A stretch of 64,000 nt of DNA from Devosia equisanguinis. Its GTDB lineage: Bacteria; Pseudomonadota; Alphaproteobacteria; Rhizobiales; Devosiaceae. The notes beneath the pieces are model-generated. The model was not told the origin of the DNA. It saw nothing but the letters and a program-made list of their open reading frames with translations, and searched no databases. The stretch is taken from positions 186,001-250,000 of the forward strand of contig NZ_UZWD01000004.1 in NCBI RefSeq assembly GCF_900631955.1, read 5' to 3'. Shown one piece after another: positions 55,080 to 63,940 of this stretch. Position 1 is the first letter of the stretch, and the number at the start of each line of letters is the position of its first letter. A program made the translations under genes and the position numbers.

Positions 55080-55712
55080 ATGATTCGCCGCCAAGCTCTT
55101 CTTCTCGGTGTCGCCGCATTTCTGGCTCCGCTGGTGCCCGCTCTGGCGCTCGATCGCGCGCTGACCCCGCAGGAGCAGCAATTGATCTCCGAGATCAATG
55201 CCCATAATTCCGCCATTCGCACCATGGCCGGGCGCTTCCTGCAGATCGACACCAATGGCGGTCGCACCGAAGGCACATTCTTTCTGGAGCGCCCCGACAA
55301 GGTGGCCTTTCGCTACGCGCCGCCCAGTCGCGAGGAAATCGTCTCACAGGGCCGTGGCTTCTACGTGCTCAATCGGCGCGACGAAACCTATTACGCCTAC
55401 CCGCAGGACACTATTCCGTTGCGCCAGTTCCTGGGCAGCGAAATCAATCTGCTCAATGCCAATGTGGTCAATGTCACCACCTCGGACGGCTATATCAGCA
55501 TCACCGTGATCGACCAGACCGTGGCCGGCACCGTTCAGGTGTCATTGGTCTTCGATGTCGATACCAAGGAATTGGCGCAGTGGAGCCTGGTGGAGCCAAG
55601 CGGCTCGGAGCTGACCTTCTCGCTCTATGATGTGCAGCAGGGCATGGATATTCCCCGCGCCTTCTTCTCCATCCCCGCCACCTATAAGGGACTTGATCCC
55701 TCGACCCGCTGA
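55080..55712 (+). CDS. LolA-like outer-membrane lipoprotein carrier
   Basis: A 210-residue exported protein with a signal peptide (about 1-23). The LolA fold is indicated by MAGRFLQIDTNGGRTEGTFF, the following strands (PDKVAFRYAPPSREEIVSQG) and the C-terminal FFSIPATYKGLD. LolA carries lipoproteins from the LolCDE complex to LolB at the outer membrane; LolA-like proteins occur singly in alphaproteobacteria. A terminator follows. Confidence 0.85.
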   Translation: MIRRQALLLGVAAFLAPLVPALALDRALTPQEQQLISEINAHNSAIRTMAGRFLQIDTNGGRTEGTFFLERPDKVAFRYAPPSREEIVSQGRGFYVLNRRDETYYAYPQDTIPLRQFLGSEINLLNANVVNVTTSDGYISITVIDQTVAGTVQVSLVFDVDTKELAQWSLVEPSGSELTFSLYDVQQGMDIPRAFFSIPATYKGLDPSTR

Positions 55713-55737
55713 GCGGGAAGAAGCGGTGAGAAACGAC

Positions 55738-55766
55738 AAAACCCCCGAGCCAGGCTCGGGGGTTTT
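55738..55766. terminator. Bidirectional intrinsic terminator
   Basis: AACCCCCGAGC (55740-55750) pairs with GCTCGGGGGTT (55754-55764), with A- and T-runs on either side. It separates lolA from the convergent SH3-domain gene. Confidence 0.92.
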
Positions 55767-55799
55767 GGTGTTTTCGGCGCCACCGCAGGCACCGGACAA

Positions 55800-56363
55800 T
55801 CAGTCGAATTCTTCGTTGGGATAGACGCCCCAGAGCTCTTCCTGGCGCACATAACCGGAAAAGGCCTGGCGTTCACCGGGCTGACCTGCCGCCACCGAAC
55901 ACCACTGCCCGTCGCATTCGTGGATGGTGACCTTGACCCCAGGCGCCAAACGCGCGCGGACCGGGCCGTCATCGGCGCGATTGGTGTGCATGGTCACTTC
56001 GCCATTGGCCATCAGCGGAGTGGCGTAGCCAGTGCGGGTGCCGATCAGCAGGTTCTGGTGCACCCAGCCCTCATCGCCCTCAACGTCTCGAATCTTTCGC
56101 CAGGTGTCGAATTCCTGGATGATTTCCACCGGTACGCCCGAAACCACAAAATTCCAGGCGATGTCATATTTGGTGCCGGGGCCGACGCGCACATTGATCG
56201 GGCTCGAGCGGGTGGACACGAAGCGGGGCAAGGGCAAGCCGCTGGCGCCCTCGGTCTGGGCATAAGCCGCAGCCGGAAGCTGCAGCGCAGCGGATGTGCT
56301 CAGGGCCAGAACGAGAAAAAAAAGCGCTACGGCGCGGCCTGGAAGGGCGGGCAGGACGAACAT
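55800..56363 (-). CDS. Exported SH3-domain protein
   Basis: A 187-residue protein starting at ATG 56363, with a signal peptide (about 1-36). Two bacterial SH3-like repeats follow: VRVGPGTKYDIAWNFVVSG, with DEGWVHQNLL; and ARLAPGVKVTIHECDGQWC, with GYVRQEELWGVYPNE. Such SH3 domains bind peptidoglycan, or act as targeting units. The open frame continues upstream to 56996, but that is antisense to the next gene. It is divergent from the dehydrogenase gene. Confidence 0.85.
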   Translation of the reverse strand: MFVLPALPGRAVALFFLVLALSTSAALQLPAAAYAQTEGASGLPLPRFVSTRSSPINVRVGPGTKYDIAWNFVVSGVPVEIIQEFDTWRKIRDVEGDEGWVHQNLLIGTRTGYATPLMANGEVTMHTNRADDGPVRARLAPGVKVTIHECDGQWCSVAAGQPGERQAFSGYVRQEELWGVYPNEEFD

Positions 56364-56466
56364 CACTTTGCAGACGGTAAAGATTTGCCCTATCAGTAGC
56401 GCATGATCCTTAATGGTCGCTGAAGGATCGGCTTCGTGCCGGCCCCGGCCAGCTCCATCGGTGCCC

Positions 56467-57486
56467 ATGACATCCAGCAAACCCAAAATCCTGGTCACGC
56501 GGCGGCTACCCCAAAGCATCGAAGCCCGAATGGCAACCCTGTTCGAGACCGACGTCAACGAGGGCGATGCCACCCTGACCGGCGAAGACATTCTCGATGG
56601 CCTCGCCGGCAAGGACGTTCTGGTCTCCACCATCACCGACCGCATCGATGCGGCCCTGATCGCCCGCTTGCCCAAGAGCGTGCGGCTCATCGCCCAGTTC
56701 GGCAATGGCGTCGATAATATCGATCTTGAAGCGGCCTGGGCCGCCGGTGTCACCGTTACCAATACGCCCAGCGTGCTCACCGAAGACACCGCCGACATGG
56801 CCATGGCGCTGATGCTGGCTTTGCCCCGCCGGCTGGTGGAAGGCACGCAGATGCTGCTGCGCGATCGTGCCTGGGCCGGTTGGTCGCCGACCTCGATGCT
56901 CGGGCATCGTCTGCGCGGCAAGGCGTTGGGGATCGTCGGCATGGGCCGGATTGGCACTGCCGTGGCCCAACGAGCGCGCGCCTTCGGGCTCGCCATTCAC
57001 TACTATTCGCGCAATCGCCGCCCGCCTGGGGTCGAAGAGCCGCTGGGTGCCACCTATTGGCATGATCTCGACGCCATGTTGGAGGCGGTCGACATCGTCT
57101 CCCTGCATACGCCGCTGACCCGCGACACCCAGAACATTCTCTCCGCCGCACGGCTCAACCGCCTCAAATCCAGCGCCTATGTGGTCAATGTCAGCCGCCC
57201 CGAGCTGGTGGACGAACCGGCGCTGATCGCGGGTATCGAAACCGGTCGCCTGGCTGGCGCCGCGCTCGATGTGTTCGAGAACAAGCCCGGTATTAATCCG
57301 CGTCTTCTTGCCCTTGCCGAGGCCAATAAGGTCGTGCTCACCGCTCACATGGCATCAGCCACGATGGAAGCGCGCATCGAAATGGGCGAGGTAGTGATCG
57401 TCAACATCCGGACCTTCATGGACGGGCATCAGCCGCCCCACCGCATTCTGCCGGAAACGCCACTGCCGCGTGCCCTGCGCGCCTAA
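56467..57486 (+). CDS. D-2-hydroxyacid dehydrogenase
   Basis: A 339-residue protein starting at ATG 56467. The NAD-binding loop is GIVGMGRIGTAVAQRA (about 158-173). Catalytic residues are Arg in VVNVSRPELVDE, Glu near DVFENKPG, and His in VLTAHMASAT. NVSRP replaces the usual N-x-x-RG. It is a glyoxylate/hydroxypyruvate or glycerate dehydrogenase type; the exact substrate is unclear. It overlaps no neighbour. Confidence 0.9.
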   Translation: MTSSKPKILVTRRLPQSIEARMATLFETDVNEGDATLTGEDILDGLAGKDVLVSTITDRIDAALIARLPKSVRLIAQFGNGVDNIDLEAAWAAGVTVTNTPSVLTEDTADMAMALMLALPRRLVEGTQMLLRDRAWAGWSPTSMLGHRLRGKALGIVGMGRIGTAVAQRARAFGLAIHYYSRNRRPPGVEEPLGATYWHDLDAMLEAVDIVSLHTPLTRDTQNILSAARLNRLKSSAYVVNVSRPELVDEPALIAGIETGRLAGAALDVFENKPGINPRLLALAEANKVVLTAHMASATMEARIEMGEVVIVNIRTFMDGHQPPHRILPETPLPRALRA

Positions 57487-57662
57487 CTGTTGCAGTAATT
57501 CCGCAAGTGAAATGGCTTCGCCGGCTGCGACATCTGTTTTCCTTGCATGGCTGGCCCATCCCTCCTAATCGTCGGCCAAGGCTGGAATCGTGGGGGCGAA
57601 GCATCCGGTCTCATTGTTGCGGCACGGCGAGCGCCGCGGTCCGGTTCGAGGAGAGCCCCTTG

Positions 57663-58328
57663 TTGCGTTTGAACGTTCTGCCCCTGATTGTCCTGCTCGG
57701 TCTGGTGACGCCGGCCGCGACGTTTGCCGCCGAAGGCGATGCGGCGCCGATCAGCGAGGCAAACGGCCATCTGGTGCTCGAAGCGCTGGGCCATCAACTC
57801 GCTTTGCCCATGCCCGATTGGGTCGACCCGGCCTGGCGCGAGCGGGACGGCCTCTCGGCGTTGATCGATACCAATTACGTGACGCTTGATGGCCAAGCCG
57901 CCGTCAGCCTCTATCCCAAGGGCGAGGGCGAAGGTTTCTGGACCAAGCGCTATGGCGCCCGTATTCTCGACGATGCCTCGACAGCGCTCGTCGACTATCG
58001 CGATGCTGCCATTGATGCCTTCGCCACCACCTGCAAGCCAGGCCTGACTGGCTTCTTCCAGCTCGAGCCAGATGGAGCCGACCACTTGCCGCCGCTTGGC
58101 TTCGTCTGTGGCGGTTTCCTGGACGCATTGCCCGGCTATCGCGGCAAGGGCGAAGTCATGGTCATGGGCTTCCTCAAATCACCGAACGGGCTGGGTGTGG
58201 TGTTCCAGGAATGGCAGGGAACTGCCTTCGATCCCGCTGATCCCACCAGCTGGCCGGTGGACGTACAGACCGTCGAAGCCCGCGTTGCCCAGTTCAAGAC
58301 CGATGCCAGTCTCGCGGTCGTGGATTGA
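57663..58328 (+). CDS. Secreted hypothetical protein
   Basis: A 221-residue protein with TTG start at 57663 (57660 is equally possible), preceded by GAGGAGAG. A signal peptide spans about 1-22. The rest has two cysteines (TTCKPGL and FVCGGFL), which could pair, and repeated Trp/Tyr. Not a family I recognise. It is 34 bases before rbfA, so it may share a transcript with it. Confidence 0.75.
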   Translation: MRLNVLPLIVLLGLVTPAATFAAEGDAAPISEANGHLVLEALGHQLALPMPDWVDPAWRERDGLSALIDTNYVTLDGQAAVSLYPKGEGEGFWTKRYGARILDDASTALVDYRDAAIDAFATTCKPGLTGFFQLEPDGADHLPPLGFVCGGFLDALPGYRGKGEVMVMGFLKSPNGLGVVFQEWQGTAFDPADPTSWPVDVQTVEARVAQFKTDASLAVVD

Positions 58329-58361
58329 CGGCGGCCCGGCAAGGCCCTAAGCCGCTGGCCC

Positions 58362-58769
58362 ATGAAAAGAGATAACCCATCCACCGGCCCCAGCCAGCGT
58401 ATGCTGCGCGTGGGGGAACTGGTCCGCCATGCATTGGCGGCGTTGTTCGCTCGCGGCGAAATCGAGGACGACGCCCTGCGCGGCACGGTCCTGACCGTCC
58501 CTGAAGTGCGCATGACGCCCGATCTCAAGCTCGCCAATGCCTATGTAATGCCGCTGGGCGGCAGCCATGCTGATGAAATCGTGGCGGCGCTCAACCGTCA
58601 CCGCAAATTCATCCGGGGTCGTATTGCCCCGCAAATCGACCTCAAATATGCGCCCGAATTCCGCTTCTTCGTCGATGAGACGTTCGAGGAGGCTGGCCGT
58701 ATCGATGCCCTGCTGCGCTCGGATCGCGTCAAGCGCGACCTCGATGAAGACGAGAACGGCGAAGACTGA
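58362..58769 (+). CDS. rbfA: Ribosome-binding factor RbfA
   Basis: A 135-residue KH-like protein. The RbfA core has [39 protein letters not shown], and [18 protein letters not shown]. It helps late 16S processing and cold adaptation. It lies 2 bases before truB, but is not adjacent to infB as usual. Confidence 0.95.
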   Translation: MKRDNPSTGPSQRMLRVGELVRHALAALFARGEIEDDALRGTVLTVPEVRMTPDLKLANAYVMPLGGSHADEIVAALNRHRKFIRGRIAPQIDLKYAPEFRFFVDETFEEAGRIDALLRSDRVKRDLDEDENGED

Positions 58770-58771
58770 CA

Positions 58772-59680
58772 GTGACGCAGCCCAGATCCAAAAAGCGCCC
58801 CATCTCCGGGTGGGTGGTGCTGTCAAAGCCCTATGACATGACCTCCACCCAGGCGGTGGGCAAGGTCCGCTGGCTGTTTTCCGCTGCCAAGGCAGGCCAT
58901 GCCGGTACACTCGACCCGCTGGCCACCGGCATCCTCCCCATCGCTCTCGGTGAGGCTACCAAGGCCGTGCCGCAGGTGCAGGATGGTACAAAAATCTACC
59001 GCTTCGCCATTCAATGGGGCAGCGCCACCAGCACCGACGATGCCGAAGGCGAGGTGATCGCCACTTCCGACCACCGCCCTGAGCAGGCCGACCTGGAAGC
59101 GGTGCTGCCGCGCTTTACCGGCACCATCATGCAGCGTCCTCCGGCGTTTTCGGCGATCAAGGTCGATGGCGAGCGTGCCTATGACCTGGCGCGCGCCGGT
59201 GAAATCGTCGAACTGGCTGAGCGGCCGATCGATATCGACGCCATCGCGCTCGTCTCCCACGATACGGTGCAGAGCATTCTCGAGGTGACCTGCGGCAAGG
59301 GCACCTATGTGCGAGCACTGGCGCGCGATATCGCCGAAGCGCTTGGCACAAGGGGCCATGTCACCAGCCTCCATCGCGCTGCGGTGGGGCCATTTACCGA
59401 CGCCATCGCCGTGACCATCGAACAATTGGCAGCGGCAGAAGCCGGTCTGGCGCGCGACGCGCTCCTTGCACCTGTCGCATCCGGTTTCGCCAATCTGCCA
59501 GAAATTCGGCTCGATCCCGTGCAGGCGACAGCCGTCGGCCATGGCAATGCGGTGCTGCTGACCGGCGCCGGCGCGCCACTGGCTCTCGATGATTGCTGGG
59601 CCAGCTTCAAGGGCAAGGTGGTTGCCACGGGGTCGGTGGCCTTCGGGCAATTCCACCCGCGCCGGGTCTTCAATCTCTAA
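58772..59680 (+). CDS. truB: tRNA pseudouridine-55 synthase
   Basis: A 302-residue protein with GTG start at 58772. The catalytic motif AGHAGTLDPLATGILP (about 38-53) contains the essential Asp, and the substrate motif is RPPAFSAIKVDGERAYDLAR. It makes pseudouridine 55 in tRNA. The usual rpsO-pnp pair does not follow; a terminator does. Confidence 0.96.
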   Translation: MTQPRSKKRPISGWVVLSKPYDMTSTQAVGKVRWLFSAAKAGHAGTLDPLATGILPIALGEATKAVPQVQDGTKIYRFAIQWGSATSTDDAEGEVIATSDHRPEQADLEAVLPRFTGTIMQRPPAFSAIKVDGERAYDLARAGEIVELAERPIDIDAIALVSHDTVQSILEVTCGKGTYVRALARDIAEALGTRGHVTSLHRAAVGPFTDAIAVTIEQLAAAEAGLARDALLAPVASGFANLPEIRLDPVQATAVGHGNAVLLTGAGAPLALDDCWASFKGKVVATGSVAFGQFHPRRVFNL

Positions 59681-59711
59681 CCTTTCGGCACAGCATCGTC
59701 GTCAATAAAAA

Positions 59712-59738
59712 CGGGGCCCGATTGGACCCCGATTTTTT
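59712..59738 (+). terminator. Intrinsic terminator after truB
   Basis: CGGGG (59712-59716) pairs with CCCCG (59727-59731), with an inner CC/GG pair, and a six-T run at 59733-59738 follows. Confidence 0.85.
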
Positions 59739-59745
59739 GCTCCGG

Positions 59746-59820
59746 TCAGGTGACCAGGAAGATGATGATGATCAGCCAGATCGGCACGCCGAGAAGCCAG
59801 AGTGCAAGTCCTTTGAACAT
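59746..59820 (-). CDS. 24-residue hydrophobic membrane peptide
   Basis: A 24-codon gene with AGGAG 6-7 bases before the ATG at 59820. The peptide starts MFKGLALWLLGVP and is one long hydrophobic helix, ending FLVT. It is too short for most gene callers. Its position and good ribosome-binding site support a real small membrane protein, of the kind that binds or regulates larger membrane proteins. It lies 24 bases after the larger membrane protein and may be co-transcribed. Confidence 0.75.
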   Translation of the reverse strand: MFKGLALWLLGVPIWLIIIIFLVT

Positions 59821-59844
59821 GGAATTCTCCTCTTTCTTATCGGA

Positions 59845-60732
59845 TCAGAAGCGGCGGAAGACGTCGGTGAAGACGCTGTTTTCGTCGCGGTGATTGCCAC
59901 CCTTCTGGGCTGCCCAATAAGCACCGATGGCCGAAACCAGCGAAGAGGCGGCGAGGAGGAAGGCGGCGATAATAGCCGTGTTGCGGGCAATGCGGGCAGC
60001 CTCGACGGCTTGCTGACGGGCAGTGGCGACATTGGCGGCAACCTGGTCGACGCGGGCCTGGGCCTCTTCCGGCGTCAGGCCAGTATTGGCGGCCACAACA
60101 TTGGCGAGATAGGCGCGGTCGTCGGCATTGATGCTGCCATCGCCAAGCGCGGCTTGGGCGAAAATGCGGCCGGCCTCGTCGCGGGCAAGCGTGGCGTCTA
60201 CCGGCTGGTTGGCGCGGAACAGCGTGTCGACAAAATAGGCATTGGGGTCGACAGCGTCTTCAACGGCATTGGAGGCAGCAACCGTGGCGGTAGCGGCAGC
60301 GCTGCCCACCGCATTGGCAATGGCACCCACGCCGCTGACAGCCAGCACGGCACCAACAATCATGGCACCAGCCCAAACGAGCAGGCCATGGGCGCCATCG
60401 CGCACATCGCTCTCGTCTTCAGTAGCGTCGAAATTGCGTCGACGCAGGCGACCGGTGAGGTAACCGCCGGCCATGAAGCTGGAGACCTGCACCCAGAGGA
60501 ACCAGCTGGCGGCAGCAACACCGATCAGCACCGCCGGAGCGCCTTCGCGGGCATGGAAGCCCACCATGTTGAGCCCGATGGCGGAGCCGAAGCTGATGAA
60601 GAGAATGGAAATGGCGCTGGCAAAGACCACGCCGGCGATGATGGCGGGCCAATCCACATAGCTAGACTTTTCGCGATCACTGGCTGCGCTAGCCTCGATA
60701 ACGGCAATGCCGGAGGGATGTTCGATCGTCAT
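59845..60732 (-). CDS. Membrane protein of unknown function
   Basis: A 295-residue protein with ATG at 60732. Hydrophobic segments lie at about 27-52, 68-88, 115-140 and 255-275. The region between holds a soluble stretch, with AARIARNTA ahead of the last helix. The N-terminal part has a GFHAREG and SFMAGGYLTGR motif. Not a family I can name; related alphaproteobacterial proteins have been called PhnA-like. It is flanked by tiny hydrophobic peptides at 59746 and 60761. Confidence 0.72.
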   Translation of the reverse strand: MTIEHPSGIAVIEASAASDREKSSYVDWPAIIAGVVFASAISILFISFGSAIGLNMVGFHAREGAPAVLIGVAAASWFLWVQVSSFMAGGYLTGRLRRRNFDATEDESDVRDGAHGLLVWAGAMIVGAVLAVSGVGAIANAVGSAAATATVAASNAVEDAVDPNAYFVDTLFRANQPVDATLARDEAGRIFAQAALGDGSINADDRAYLANVVAANTGLTPEEAQARVDQVAANVATARQQAVEAARIARNTAIIAAFLLAASSLVSAIGAYWAAQKGGNHRDENSVFTDVFRRF

Positions 60733-60760
60733 GGTGATACCTGTCCTTGTTGCTAATGGC

Positions 60761-60835
60761 TCAAGCGAGACCGATGAACGACAGGATGGCCATGACGATA
60801 ACGACCAGGCCGACAAGATAGATGATGGAGTTCAT
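60761..60835 (-). CDS. 24-residue hydrophobic membrane peptide
   Basis: A 24-codon frame from ATG 60835, with AGAGG about 7-8 bases upstream. The peptide starts MNSIIYLVGLVVIVMAI and is a single hydrophobic helix ending SFIGLA. The same length and character as the peptide at 59746. It is the first gene of the small operon, 28 bases before the 295-residue protein. I recall similar peptides as short conserved hypotheticals in Hyphomicrobiales. Confidence 0.75.
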   Translation of the reverse strand: MNSIIYLVGLVVIVMAILSFIGLA

Positions 60836-60960
60836 GGGAAGAGCCTCTGTTGAGTGACGCAAGTGGTCAGACAACGGGCCCGATGGGATTTTGTTCCGAT
60901 TGCGGCAGATTGGCGGCGAAGGCTGTGCGCCTCCGCCGCTGGCTTTGGTGCCGCAGGGGC

Positions 60961-63876
60961 TCAGCGGCTGGCCCATTCCAGAAGGCTGGCCAGACCCACA
61001 AAGGGCAGGTCTGCGCGTTCGGTCAGCCCCGAGGCGCAGGTCGAAACGGTGGAGACGCCCAACTCGCACCCTGGCGGAATGTCGTCGCGCACGCGCCGCG
61101 TTGCATGCTGGTTGAGCTCGGGCAGGAACAGGCCCTTGTCTCCGGCATAGCCACAGCACGTGACCGAGGTCAGCACCGCGATCTCCTCGGCACAGGCGCG
61201 GGCAATGGCTTCCGTCGCCGGCTGTTCGCCGAGGCGCTGCGCCGAGCAATTGTGGTGCACAGCAACAATTTTCAGCTTCTGGGTGATGCTGAGATTGGGT
61301 AGCACCTGCTCGACCAGGAACTGCGCGGAATCGCTGACCTCGGCCGAGCCCGACACCGCCTGCAAATGCTTGGCGCAGGTCGACGCATCGGTGACCACCG
61401 GCAAGGCGCCATCGACCGAAAGATCGTTCAGCTGCGCCATCAGCATCCCACCGACCTTCTCGGCTTCCTGCGGAAAGCCCTTGGACTGGAAAGGCTGGCC
61501 ACAGCATTGGCCATTGAGTTGCTCGGGGATGATCACGTCAAACCCGGCGCGTTCCAGCAGCGTCACCATGGCCTGGTTGGTTGGCAACAGCTGGTGGTGA
61601 GTTTCGGGCGCACCGAACATGCGACTGGGGCAGGCCGGGAAATAGACCACCGATGGCCGCCCGGTTTGAGCGATTGGCACCGGGAAGCCGCTTTTGCGCG
61701 GGTCCTGACGGTTGTCCTTTGCTTTGGGCGTGCCGGGGCCATGGTGTAGCGCTCGTGACACGCGCGGTACATGTCGCCCCGTCAACCGTCGCGCTGTATC
61801 GGTGATCGCTTCGACGGCAGGGGCAGGCACGACTTTGCGGGCCATATCGGCCACCGCCACCCCACCGCGCATCATCGACTCGACGGCGCCGCGATGGTCG
61901 GCCACGAAATGGGCGACCGAACGGGCGGTGTCGCCCCGGCGCCTGGCGCGCTCGCCCAGGATCATGGTGCCGGTCTCGATACCCACCGGGCAGCGCAGAG
62001 AGCAGAGGTTGCAGGCAGCGCAGGTATCCATCCCGGCATATTGGAAATCGGCCTCGAAGCGCGCCAGCCGCGCCGGGTCCTCGCCGGTCTGCTTGAGGCG
62101 AGCGCGCTCGCGCGTCACGGCAATGCGCTGGCGCGGCGTCAGCGTCATGTGGTGGCTGGGACAGGCCGGCTCGCAAAACCCGCATTCGATGCACAGATCG
62201 ACGATCTCGTCGGCCAGCGGCATGACCTTGAGGTTCTTGACGTGGATCTTGGGATCGTCGTTGAGCAAGACGCCTGGATTGAGCAGTCGCTCGGGGTCGA
62301 AAGCCGCCTTGATCGCCTGCATGATGCCATAGGCCTTGGCGCCCCATTCGGCTTCGACGAAGGGTGCGATGGCGCGGCCGGTGCCGTGCTCGGCCTTGAG
62401 CGAACCGCCATAGCGTAGCGATACGAGATCGGAGAGCGCGCGATTGAACGCGTCGAATTTTTCAGCGGCACCCGGCTTGGTGAAATCGTCGCCCATCTGG
62501 AAATGCAGATTGCCCGCCAATGCGTGGCCGAATATTACCGCATCGGGATAGCCGTGCTCATCGAGCATGCTGCGCAAGTCGACAACAAAATCGGCCAGTT
62601 TTTCAATCGGTGCCGCCACGTCCTCAGTCAGCATGATGCTGCCCTTGGGACGCGCTGCACCGGCGGAGGTGAAGAAGCCCTTGCGGATATCCCACAGCTC
62701 GTGGCTGCGATGCTCGTCGGTGGACAGATCGATATGGGTGGCGCCGTGGCGCGCCAGCAGCGCAGCGGTCTTGGCGACTTCGCGCGCCAGCGTCTCGGCG
62801 TCGGGAGCGGTGACGTCGATCAGCACGGCCGGCGAAGTCTCGGTCAGCCAAGGCAGTAAAGGCACCATGGGCGAGAGGTGCTCGACCGTGGCCAATGCGC
62901 GCCGCTCGATATATTCGGCCGCGGTCACTCCGGTGGTCACCTGCACGCCGCCATTGGCCATTTCGATGATGGCGCGCCCGGCGGCCTGCGGATCGGGAAA
63001 GGGGATAAGCCCGGTGGCCTTGAAGGGGTGTTCGGGCACCGTGTTGTAGGTCACCTCGGAGACGAAGCCGAGCGTGCCTTCCGAGCCCACCATCAGATGG
63101 ATAAGAATATCGAGAGGATCGTGATAGTCGACCAGAGCGTTGAGCGAATAGCCCACCGTGTTCTTGATGCGGTATTTGTGCCGGATCAGCGCCACCAGTT
63201 CCGCATCATCCATGACGGCGCGATGCAGTGCCTGCAACTGGTCGAGCATCTCGGCATGGCTCTTGCGGAAGGCGGCAACGCTCTCTGCGTCGCCGGAGTC
63301 CAGCATGGTGCCGTCGGTCAGGACGATCCTGAGCCGCGCCATGGTGTGGTACGTGTTCTGCGCTACCCCGCAGCACATGCCCGAGGAATTGTTGTTGACC
63401 ACGCCGCCGATCTTGCAGGTCGCCTGGCTCGCCGGATCTGGCCCAATCTTACGGTCAAATTTCTTCAGCGCGCGGTTGGCCTCGGCGACGATGACGGCCG
63501 GTCCAAGAGTGATCTTCTCGGCCCCCGGATGGATGGTCAGCTTGCGCCAGCCATCCCCGAGCACGGCCAGCACGCCATCGGTGACGGCCTGGCCGGACAG
63601 CGAGGTGCCGGCGGCCCGGAAGGTTATCGGCAGTCCCTCGGCACGGGCTGCCTGGAACACGGCACGCACATCATCCTCGGAGTTGACGAAGACCACCACG
63701 GCCGGAATCAGCCGGTAGGAACTGGCATCGCCGCTCCAAGCATAGGTCATCAGCGGATCGGTGTGAATGGCGCCCGAAACACTGGCTTTGAGGCGATGGG
63801 CGACGCGCTCCCCGGCGGCCTGGCGGTCGGGGGCGGGAGCCTTGGGCTGGATCGAGGTGAGAACGGCTTGCTGCAT
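60961..63876 (-). CDS. FAD/Fe-S D-lactate (2-hydroxy acid) dehydrogenase, fused type
   Basis: A 971-residue protein joining an FAD-linked oxidase half (about 1-560) and a GlcF-like Fe-S half. The FAD motif FRAAGTSLSGQA (about 92-103) and the two cluster motifs CIECGFCEPACP (about 568) and CAACNLCSLRCPVG are clear. Two CCG-type blocks (GQCCGQPF, SVTCCGYAGDK) end it. Such fused enzymes oxidise D-lactate, 2-hydroxyglutarate or glycolate and pass electrons to quinone. ATG at 63876 has no clear ribosome-binding site; a palindrome lies just upstream. Confidence 0.92.
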   Translation of the reverse strand: MQQAVLTSIQPKAPAPDRQAAGERVAHRLKASVSGAIHTDPLMTYAWSGDASSYRLIPAVVVFVNSEDDVRAVFQAARAEGLPITFRAAGTSLSGQAVTDGVLAVLGDGWRKLTIHPGAEKITLGPAVIVAEANRALKKFDRKIGPDPASQATCKIGGVVNNNSSGMCCGVAQNTYHTMARLRIVLTDGTMLDSGDAESVAAFRKSHAEMLDQLQALHRAVMDDAELVALIRHKYRIKNTVGYSLNALVDYHDPLDILIHLMVGSEGTLGFVSEVTYNTVPEHPFKATGLIPFPDPQAAGRAIIEMANGGVQVTTGVTAAEYIERRALATVEHLSPMVPLLPWLTETSPAVLIDVTAPDAETLAREVAKTAALLARHGATHIDLSTDEHRSHELWDIRKGFFTSAGAARPKGSIMLTEDVAAPIEKLADFVVDLRSMLDEHGYPDAVIFGHALAGNLHFQMGDDFTKPGAAEKFDAFNRALSDLVSLRYGGSLKAEHGTGRAIAPFVEAEWGAKAYGIMQAIKAAFDPERLLNPGVLLNDDPKIHVKNLKVMPLADEIVDLCIECGFCEPACPSHHMTLTPRQRIAVTRERARLKQTGEDPARLARFEADFQYAGMDTCAACNLCSLRCPVGIETGTMILGERARRRGDTARSVAHFVADHRGAVESMMRGGVAVADMARKVVPAPAVEAITDTARRLTGRHVPRVSRALHHGPGTPKAKDNRQDPRKSGFPVPIAQTGRPSVVYFPACPSRMFGAPETHHQLLPTNQAMVTLLERAGFDVIIPEQLNGQCCGQPFQSKGFPQEAEKVGGMLMAQLNDLSVDGALPVVTDASTCAKHLQAVSGSAEVSDSAQFLVEQVLPNLSITQKLKIVAVHHNCSAQRLGEQPATEAIARACAEEIAVLTSVTCCGYAGDKGLFLPELNQHATRRVRDDIPPGCELGVSTVSTCASGLTERADLPFVGLASLLEWASR

Positions 63877-63885
63877 GCTTGTCTA

Positions 63886-63897
63886 CTAACATGTTAG
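63886..63897. promoter_or_regulatory. Perfect palindrome upstream of the dehydrogenase gene
   Basis: CTAACATGTTAG is a perfect 12-base palindrome, 10-21 bases upstream of the dehydrogenase ATG. It is a likely operator, for example of a GntR-family lactate regulator encoded outside the window. Confidence 0.55.
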
Positions 63898-63940
63898 GCA
63901 ATGTCTGCGAAGGGCTTCTCGCTCCATGTGGCGAAACTGC

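Noticed and set aside
56364..56996. Upstream extension of the SH3-domain protein
   Set aside because: It is antisense to the hydroxyacid dehydrogenase gene, and the signal peptide begins at 56363.
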